A DNA stretch of 64,000 nucleotides from Eretmocerus hayati. Lineage: Eukaryota > Arthropoda > Insecta > Hymenoptera > Aphelinidae. Made by a program: the position numbers and the translations under genes. This document shows positions 57,089 to 64,000 of this stretch, piece by piece (the stretch's first letter is position 1; the number at the start of each line of letters is the position of its first letter). The stretch is taken from positions 74,731,186-74,795,185 of the forward strand of contig CM056743.1 of the NCBI GenBank assembly GCA_029851415.1, given 5' to 3'. A model generated the notes under the pieces. That model searched no databases. It was not told where the DNA came from and worked only from the letters and a program-made list of their open reading frames with translations.

Positions 57089-57264
57089 CCGTGCCCGAAA
57101 GTCGGTAGTCGGGGCGGAGGACTGAGCCATCACCGAGCCTGGCTCGGTGTTGGTCATCCTCCAACCCGACGCGCTGGCAGGGCGTATCCCTGCCCCGCGC
57201 CCATGGGGGCAACCGGGGTTGAGCCGAAAGGCAGGGACCCGGTGCACAAAAGCCAATATTCCTT
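57089..57264 (+). mobile_element. SINE-like GC-rich repeat, copy B
   Basis: The 176-bp counterpart of copy A is followed directly by a CT microsatellite (57265-57300). Copies differ at a few positions, so they are of similar age or family. Orientation is opposite to copy A. Confidence 0.6.
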
Positions 57265-57305
57265 CTCTCTCTCTCTCTCTCTCTCTCTGTATCTCTCTCT
57301 CTTCC
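57265..57305. repeat. CT microsatellite
   Basis: (CT)n with a GTAT interruption lies immediately downstream of SINE copy B and probably grew from its tail. Confidence 0.8.
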
Positions 57306-57794
57306 TCGACTCGATCATCTTACATACCCAACACATGTGTAGTAGAGACGTTTCGATATTTCTCGAGTCGAAGCACGGGGCTGGTGAAATCGAACTGAGA
57401 TGTAAAACGAAGGCATGAATTTTGCGGTGCTGAATGAAACGCGTCCAGTGCTCGGATTGAGAAAATGATGGTACAGAACTCTGAATCGCTTCAGAAAGGC
57501 TTTGCTAAAGCATTGCAGAGCTCTATGAGCAACGTTGAGAGGTTAATAATCCAAGTAGAAAAAAAAGTGAGGTTAAAAAACCCCAATTCAGAGTATAGAT
57601 AAGCACAGCGCCTCGCTCGATTTTTCGTCTGCTCATACTCGCCAGCGAGGCGATTAATCATACAACTATTGATTTTAATCTCATCAATTCATCTCATCCA
57701 ATCAGAATACCTACCTGCGTTTTCTTGCATTCTGATAATGGCTACGGGCGGAGTTATCATCCGATCGACCTCAGATAAATCTCAACATGGCCAC

Positions 57795-59865
57795 AGAGTA
57801 CGTCCACGTCAAATTCAAACGGTTTCTGCAGCTATTTTTTTGAAATTTCCATACCATTTTTTTTCGACGTGGGGTACCGAAATAAGATGTTTCCTATAGT
57901 TTGTAGGTCCAAAAAAACTTTTTGTCTCAGATAGGCCTACAAGAGTGATTTTACCGAAAAATCAAAAATTGAAACTATCCCACCATATTTTGCTCGTGAA
58001 TTTTGATTTTTTTGACCAATTTGGATTTCCCAAAAAGCATTTGAAAGGTGACTTCGAAAGCTATCGATTAACCATTAGTAAAACCTCTCCCAAATGTTTT
58101 TTGAACATCCGAAAGCTGAAATACTCAAAAATCACTGTTTGGCTCATAACTTTTTTGACGTATATTTTGATTCTTTTGATTTCATTTTTTTCGATTTGTA
58201 TAGTGATAAACTACCTGCAAAAAAATGTTCACCCATTATTTTTACTTTTGGGGCCTCCTAGAGCTGTTTAAGTGCGCAAAACCATCTTAAAAACTCGAAA
58301 AATGCGTTTTTACCTCGTTCAACTTCCTCGGGCGACCTCGCAACTAATTCCATTGTGTTTGCAAGACTGATTTACCTCAAAAATGACTGTTCTGAGTATT
58401 TTTTTAGTGTAACAGATGCTCAGATTCGTAGAAATTTATTGCAAAAGCAAATTTTTATTCAATAATTAGCATCTCCTGCGCATGCGTTGTTCTCTACGTC
58501 TCTGAAGATGTTTCCAATCGATAGCTGGTTCAATTTCCTTCGAAAAAACCTCTTGCTGAGGTCAATTTCATGCAGTAGAACCGGAGCTATAGCTGTCAAA
58601 CTAAAAAGAAATGTCTCAGGTATCAAATCCGTGAGCCTTGAGAAAGATTGTCGGTCTCGTCTGCCGGTTGAAGCGTGTATTTCCGCCTCTACTCCATCAA
58701 ATTAACTTCAACAAGGGGTCATTTTGGGAGAAATTGAGTCAGCTACCGATTCAAATTAGTTTTGAAGCTCTAAAGTCATTTGCATGCACGAGAAATTCGA
58801 ATCTAACGAATCATTGCCAGCAATTTTTTTCCGACTCTGATCAGACGATTGTGAAGTTTCTGCGCAGGCAAATGATTTTGGTGCTTCAAAAACGATTCAG
58901 ATCGGTAGCTGACTCAATTCCCTTCAAAATGACCCCTTGTTGAAGTTAATTTGATGGAGTAGAAGCGGAAAAACACGCTTCAACCGGCAGACGAGACCGA
59001 CAATCTTTCTCCAGGCTCACGGATTTGATACCTGAGACATTCCTTTTCAGTTTGACAGCTGTAGCTCCGGTCGATCGATAGCTGCATGAAATTGACTTCA
59101 GCAAGAGGTTTTTTCGAAGGAAATTGAACCAGCTATCGATTGGAAACATCTTCAGAGACATAGAGAACAACGCATGCGCAGGAGATGCTAATTATTGAAT
59201 AAAAATTTGCTTTTGCAATAAATTTCTACGAATCTGAGCATCTGTTACACTAAAAAAATACTCAGAACAGTCATTTTTGAGGTAAAACAGTCTTGCAAAC
59301 ACAGTGAAATAAGTTGCGAGGTCGCCCGAGAAAGTTGAACGAGGTAAAAACGCATTTTTCGAGTTTTTGAGATGGTTTTGCGCACTTGAACAGCTCTAGG
59401 AGGCCCCAAAAGTAAAAATAATGGCTGAAAATTTTTTGCAGGTAGTTTATTACTATACACATCGAAAAAGAATGAAATAAAAAGAATGAAAATATACCTC
59501 AAAAAAGTTATGAGCCAAACAGTGATTTTTGAGTATTTCAGCTTTCGGATGTTCAAAAAACCACTGGGAGAGGCTTTACTAGTGGTTAATCGATAGCTTT
59601 CGAAGTCACCTTTCAAATGCTTTTTGGAAAATCCAAATTGGTCGAAGCAATCAAAAGTTACGAGCAAAATACGGTAGGATAGTTTCAATTTTTGATTTTT
59701 CGGTAGAATCACTCTTGTAGGCCTATCTGAGACAAAAAATTTTTTTTGGACCTACAAACTATAGGAAACATCTTATTTTGGTACCCCACGTCGAAAAAAA
59801 AAATGGTATGGGAATCTTAAAAAAATAGCTGCAGAAACCGTTTGAATTTGACATGGACGTACTCT
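57795..59865. mobile_element. 2.07-kb palindromic element
   Basis: The ends AGAGTACGTCCA and TGGACGTACTCT are inverted, and arms of about 1 kb run to a centre near 58830. Inner arms include GCATGCG with GAGATGCTAATTATTG-like flanks and AACTTCAACAAGGGGTCATT with its inverse. Open frames in the arms, for example 57945-58271 and 59712-59245, are mirror copies. No transposase is seen. Confidence 0.65.
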
Positions 59866-61701
59866 AATCCAAAATTATTTGCGTTGATCTGGCCCGAAAT
59901 GCGGAGATCTTTGCAAAAGGATTGGAACCGATGACAAAATTGTTGCCGAAATTATGGAAAACCGACCGAGAGATGAAAAATATTCCAAACATATATCCAA
60001 GATTTCATGGGAGCGCTTATCCACAAAATTCTCCTAACCGAAAAATATTCACAAGTATGTACAAGTATCAACAGAATAACCTGAAATGTATTGGTAATCC
60101 CCATAGACATGGTAAGGTATAGACTGCGAGTCGCGGGTTATTGCCGTGGGGCTTCGTGCGAGTGAGACGGATGCGCAAGAGGCAATGCTTTCTGATGGAG
60201 CGACGTGACTCTAACGTCATGCTCTCTCACTCACACGCATGCAATCTCGACGTCCCACTCTCCCAATCTATGTCTTTGGCCCGCAGTCTATATCTTTCTA
60301 TGTCTATGGTAATCCCCTGTGTTCAACATTTTGAGGTTAGAATGTCCCAAATGAATCTATGAATAACCTATGATCACCTCCGAATCCAAGTCGAAATTCA
60401 ATAGGATAATCTCATATTCATAACCTGTAACTCACTCGTACGGATGTGTAGTCAGCTGGCGCACGACGAAAGACCCAGAGAACGTGCCAGAACGTTGCCG
60501 TGCACACAAGACGCTGAGCTGGCTACCAGACTGCTCGTCTGCACGATAATGTCACGACGAGAATCACGTCACTACGCCGAGTGCCGAAGAACAGCTGCAC
60601 GCAGCCGATTAATTGCTGCAGTTGACCCTAGTATGCTGTGTTGCCAGATGTCAAACTCAGCTCCGAGCTGCACACCAACGTCCACTCACAAACACGTGAC
60701 GCTCGTTCGATGATGTCACAAAAGCCGTTAATTTCAAAACAAATTATTATCTCCATATTAAGAATGCGCGCAAATAGAAAGTGCGTTATTGCTCATGAAT
60801 CTTCCAACTGCTTGAGTAGATATGAAATACAAGATGAAATCAAAGTTGATTCCTCAAATAGAATACATTGAAAAAATTCAAGACCTCAGAAATATTTGGA
60901 AAAAACTAAGAAAAGGGATCAAAAAAGCTCATTCTTATAATCCCACAATGAACTCTCCCCCGGTGCCCAAAGATCCTCTAGAATCCCCAGATCGTCCTTG
61001 TCGTCTCCTTAGGGTACGTTGATGCAAGACCTCGTGGCAGATTTCGGGTTAGCCTGCACTCCGGACCGTGTCGCAGGATGCCCTCAGCCCACTCCCGTTG
61101 GATCAATGCTCAATGGACGAGCAATCGAGGTTGAATGAAACCCCATCCGCCGACAGGAAGAACAGCCAAATCCCCGCTGGTTGAAGCCCCGTGATCGTCG
61201 CTGGTCGCCCGAGGAAACTGCCACCTGCTCATAACCGCGATACGATCGCCGCCTCCGTGTGAAAATCCAATGCCATCCACATCACTATCACACACTAGAC
61301 TCCGATCCAGTTATCGAAGGACCAGATACTGGATTGGGGAGCCGATGAATGGATAATTTCGACGACATGCTTTGTTTGAACTTCCAGAAAAATCATGAAG
61401 TTTATTCGTCTATAGCTTGACATGCCAAAGCGAGATGCAGTGGACGGCGGATGGACGAGGACTTGCGAGAGCCGCGGAGAGTGGCAAACGCGACGGCGCG
61501 GAGCTGAAGCGCGAACGCGAAATGGCGAAAGCGCGCCAGGATTCAAATTGAATACAATAGATTGGTATGAAACTGAACACAGGGTAAGAATATCTTATCC
61601 ATGAAGGGCACAACTTTTCACATGAAAGAATGTACTTTTGAGTATACAAAAAGAATAGGTTCTTCCGGAAAAAAGAAGAATCTCACGGAACCATCAATAT
61701 A
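59866..61701. other. Interval without supportable gene
   Basis: Short open frames (up to 89 residues) lack motifs. Segments 60430-60715 and 61020-61560 are relatively GC-rich but open frames on both strands conflict. Confidence 0.3.
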
Positions 61702-62487
61702 CACTACCGCTCATAAATTCGTGAACGGTGAACGCACGTTCAGCCTCAGTTTGAGAAGCGATATCTCAGACTCTAGGCATCGTAGGATGATTCTGAAGAG
61801 AGCATCTCAAAGAACAAGAAAAATGCTAACTTTTCAGTGGTTCTAATGATCTCTATCGTCCATCTCGAAGGTGCTCGATGCCGGTCAAAAGTTAGAAATT
61901 TACGGGAATTTTAACGTTTATTGATACACCTGCAGTTTTGCTGCAAATGAGGATGCGGCAATTCTGCAAACGGCATCTTGTAGAGCAGAAAAAATGCTAC
62001 GTGTAATCATCTTCCGATTATTTTTCACGTTCCACGTGTGAGAACGTACGTGCTGTCAGAACACCCAAAACGATGGTTTTTGCCGTTTTACATGCCGACT
62101 CCGGTGAAAAAATATCATTTCGGGTGTTTTGACAGCTGGTACGTTCTCACGTGCGGAACGGAGAGAATCATCAAAAAAATGTATACACATAGCATTTTCC
62201 CTGCTCTACAAAATGCCGTTTGCAAAATTGCCGTATCTTCATTTGGGGCAAAACTGCAGGTGTATCAATGGAGATAAAAATTTTCGTAGATTTTTAACTT
62301 TTGACCAGCATCTAGTACCTTTGAGATGAACGGTAGAGATCATCAAAACCACTAAAAAGTTAGCATTTTCTCCGCTCTTCAAGATGCTTTCGTCAAAATT
62401 GTCCTACGATGCATACAGTCTGAGATATCGCTTCTTGAAAAGAGGCTGAACGTGCGTTCACCGTTCACAAATTTATGAGCGGTAGTG
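61702..62487. mobile_element. Tc1/mariner-type MITE with TA target duplication
   Basis: The ends CACTACCGCTCATAAATT and the inverse (ATTTATGAGCGGTAGTG) are flanked by TA at 61700-61701 and 62488-62489. ACTACCG(C/G)TCA termini are typical of Tc1/mariner-like elements. The arms are inverted copies for most of the 786 bp and the centre near 62095 is short. No transposase is present. Confidence 0.7.
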
Positions 62488-62489
62488 TA

Positions 62490-64000
62490 TAATCAAGGTA
62501 ATATGAGAACTACAATTTCGGAATGGTTTCTGATAGGTTTCGGAGCCGAAACGATTTGAGTGTGAGAAAATGACGAGAATCTTGCAAGAAAAGTGAGAAC
62601 ATAATTTTGATTTGTGTACTAGAGTCCAGAAGGAAATTTCCAATATTTCCCATTGTGACAAATGGTCCCATTCTCACCCAGAGAATCGAAAACATTCAAC
62701 CAAAAAGAAATCTGAGACGCTACCTTTGGCCATATATCGTTTTCTCGTGGAAGTACTTCATAGTTCTACGGATTCCTGGACGCAATAGAATTATGTATAT
62801 CGTAAGACGTTGGATACTATTCATAGCTCACTCCTCTCCATCCGAGATTCCCCTGGTCTAGCTCTGACGCATCTTTCGACCCGAATATCGAATCCATTTG
62901 GGTGTCACGGTTAGCTCAACTACACTGAGAACAAAACACAGTACGCAGAGCTAGGAAGTCTTGTAGAAACTAGTTTGCTCAGCAGAGGAAGTAAAACAGC
63001 GTCTCCAGCTCGGCACATTCTCGCTTAATTACAACGATGATATGCACCAAATATGTCCACAAATGTCACGAAGGAATACTCAATGTTCTCACGATGCTTT
63101 GAGTGTGACATGAGTACAGGTGGGATAATTGTCATCAAATCAACTTGTTCACTGCGGTGAAAGACGGCATTCTGCTCCAGAGTGCGAGGAAGTACGAACG
63201 TCTAATCTTTTACCTGAATAAGTCAAACTCCTTAGAATGTGGACAATTTGACATCTATTCACAAGATCCTCACGAATTCACGCGGGTCCCACCAGCGGGA
63301 CCCATTAGGGGCACACAACTAGGTCCGACTCCTTTCAGAATAATTTCTATTTGTGTCACACTCAATGCATCTTGAGAACATCTAGTATTTCCCTGTAAAA
63401 TTTGTGAACAAATTTGGTGCATAAAATCGCTGTAATCACGAGAGAATGTGCCAAGCAGAAGACTCCGCTCTACTTACCCGGCTGAGCGAACTAGTTCTCA
63501 CCAGGCTCTCTCGCTTCACGTACTGTATTTTTTTCGGTCTACACCTTCCGATGGTGAGCAAAATTAGTACAATGCTGTTCACTCCTCGGATTCGTGGAAG
63601 CTCCACTGATCCGTGGTGTTTGCTTGCATGAACTTGAGCAGACAAAAACTGTCGTACTTTGGCTGTATCATATCCCACGAAAACTCCAAGAATATATTCG
63701 AGTCATTCTTTTTTATATCACCACCTTTTGTGTCGCGGGTCGTGAAGTTCTCTCTAACTTTGAATACGTGTCATATATGATGGGAGAAGATGGAATTCAC
63801 TGTTATGAGGCCCCGAAAGTCATCCTCGCGAGTTCGGCGCCCTATTTTCCTTCCGAAAATTCGATTTGTCACGGGTTTGATTGATATGCCACCAGTATAG
63901 AAACCGGTAAAAAGATTATTCAACACACATACTTCGACGTGAAGAAAGCTGAATTTCACGTGAAAAATACTTCGAGATCCGTATACGGTGAACATAACCG
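62490..64000. other. Interval without supportable gene
   Basis: I see no recognisable domain, RNA or repeat. Open frames are under 100 residues and overlap on both strands. Confidence 0.3.

Larger units (their letters stand above)
57021..57719. repeat. 68-bp direct repeats bracketing the SINE-like copy
   Basis: 57021-57088 and 57652-57719 differ at about three positions (both start GATTAATCATACAACTATTG and end ACCTGCG). The 563 bases between them hold SINE copy B, a CT microsatellite and unassigned sequence. The duplication is too long for an ordinary target site. Confidence 0.65.
56065..57794. mobile_element. Inverted-repeat unit with SINE insertion
   Basis: GGCCATGTTGAGATTTGTCT near 56070 is matched inversely by AGATAAATCTCAACATGGCC at 57773-57792; matching continues through a segment with TTATCAGAATGCAAGAAAAC and its inverse near 57720. 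A second inverted pair (56878-56912 and 57020-57054) lies within. The right border abuts the next palindrome at 57795. Confidence 0.45.

Noticed and set aside
1..64000. CRISPR arrays, bacterial operons, tRNA or rRNA genes
   Set aside because: No regularly spaced identical repeats with unique spacers, no tRNA cloverleaf and no rRNA-like block were found; gene structure is eukaryotic.

Overview
The window reads as nuclear DNA of an arthropod, most likely an insect. The evidence is short GT-AG introns of about 50-130 bases, TATA plus TCAGT-type initiator promoters, AATAAA signals, and a mixture of eukaryotic mobile elements with satellite DNA. A small insect genome such as that of a parasitoid wasp would fit, but nothing here fixes the species. 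I recognise no ordinary housekeeping gene, tRNA, rRNA or CRISPR array. Nearly everything explainable is mobile-element or satellite sequence.

Bases 1-13,800 are one Polinton/Maverick (adintovirus-like) element. Leftward genes are a spliced coiled-coil protein, a DUF8207-type protein broken by one in-frame TAA, and an FtsK/HerA-type packaging ATPase broken by frame changes. Rightward genes are a phospholipase A2-like protein, a pX-like core protein, an adenain-type protease, a penton-like minor capsid protein, a 54-residue protein, a double jelly-roll major capsid protein, a frameshifted RNase H/exonuclease-like protein, a coiled-coil protein and a DDE integrase with a chromodomain. A leftward protein-primed family B DNA polymerase with two small introns and one frameshift converges on the integrase. 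Two rightward genes of unknown function, one with three exons, close the element. Capsid genes, protease and integrase are open; polymerase, ATPase, DUF8207 and exonuclease-like genes are broken, so this copy is an endogenous relic with an intact capsid and protease set.

Bases 13,800-30,400 are repeat-dominated: a foldback structure with 29-bp subterminal repeats, a GC-rich block with two histone-type stem-loops, a LINE fragment, a satellite built on the palindrome CGCGTACGCG (three blocks here and one near 52.4-53.4 kb), a terminal-inverted-repeat unit enclosing a 33-bp minisatellite, a 143-bp satellite, and a 2.17-kb CCCAGC-ended transposon inserted into the satellite. Bases 31-39 kb hold a TTAA-flanked palindromic element, a SINE-like repeat and a nest of inverted-repeat elements.

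Bases 40,596-47,577 are a nearly complete ISL2EU-type DNA transposon: a three-exon THAP/DDE transposase rightward, a SWIM/YqaJ exonuclease gene leftward (frameshifted), and about 1.2-kb terminal inverted repeats. To its right lie a FAR1-like zinc-finger pseudogene with three phase-compatible exons, a MULE-type transposase remnant, a BEL/Pao integrase-region remnant, a second SINE-like copy, a 2.07-kb palindrome and a Tc1/mariner-type MITE with TA on both sides. The intervals between them carry no supportable gene.
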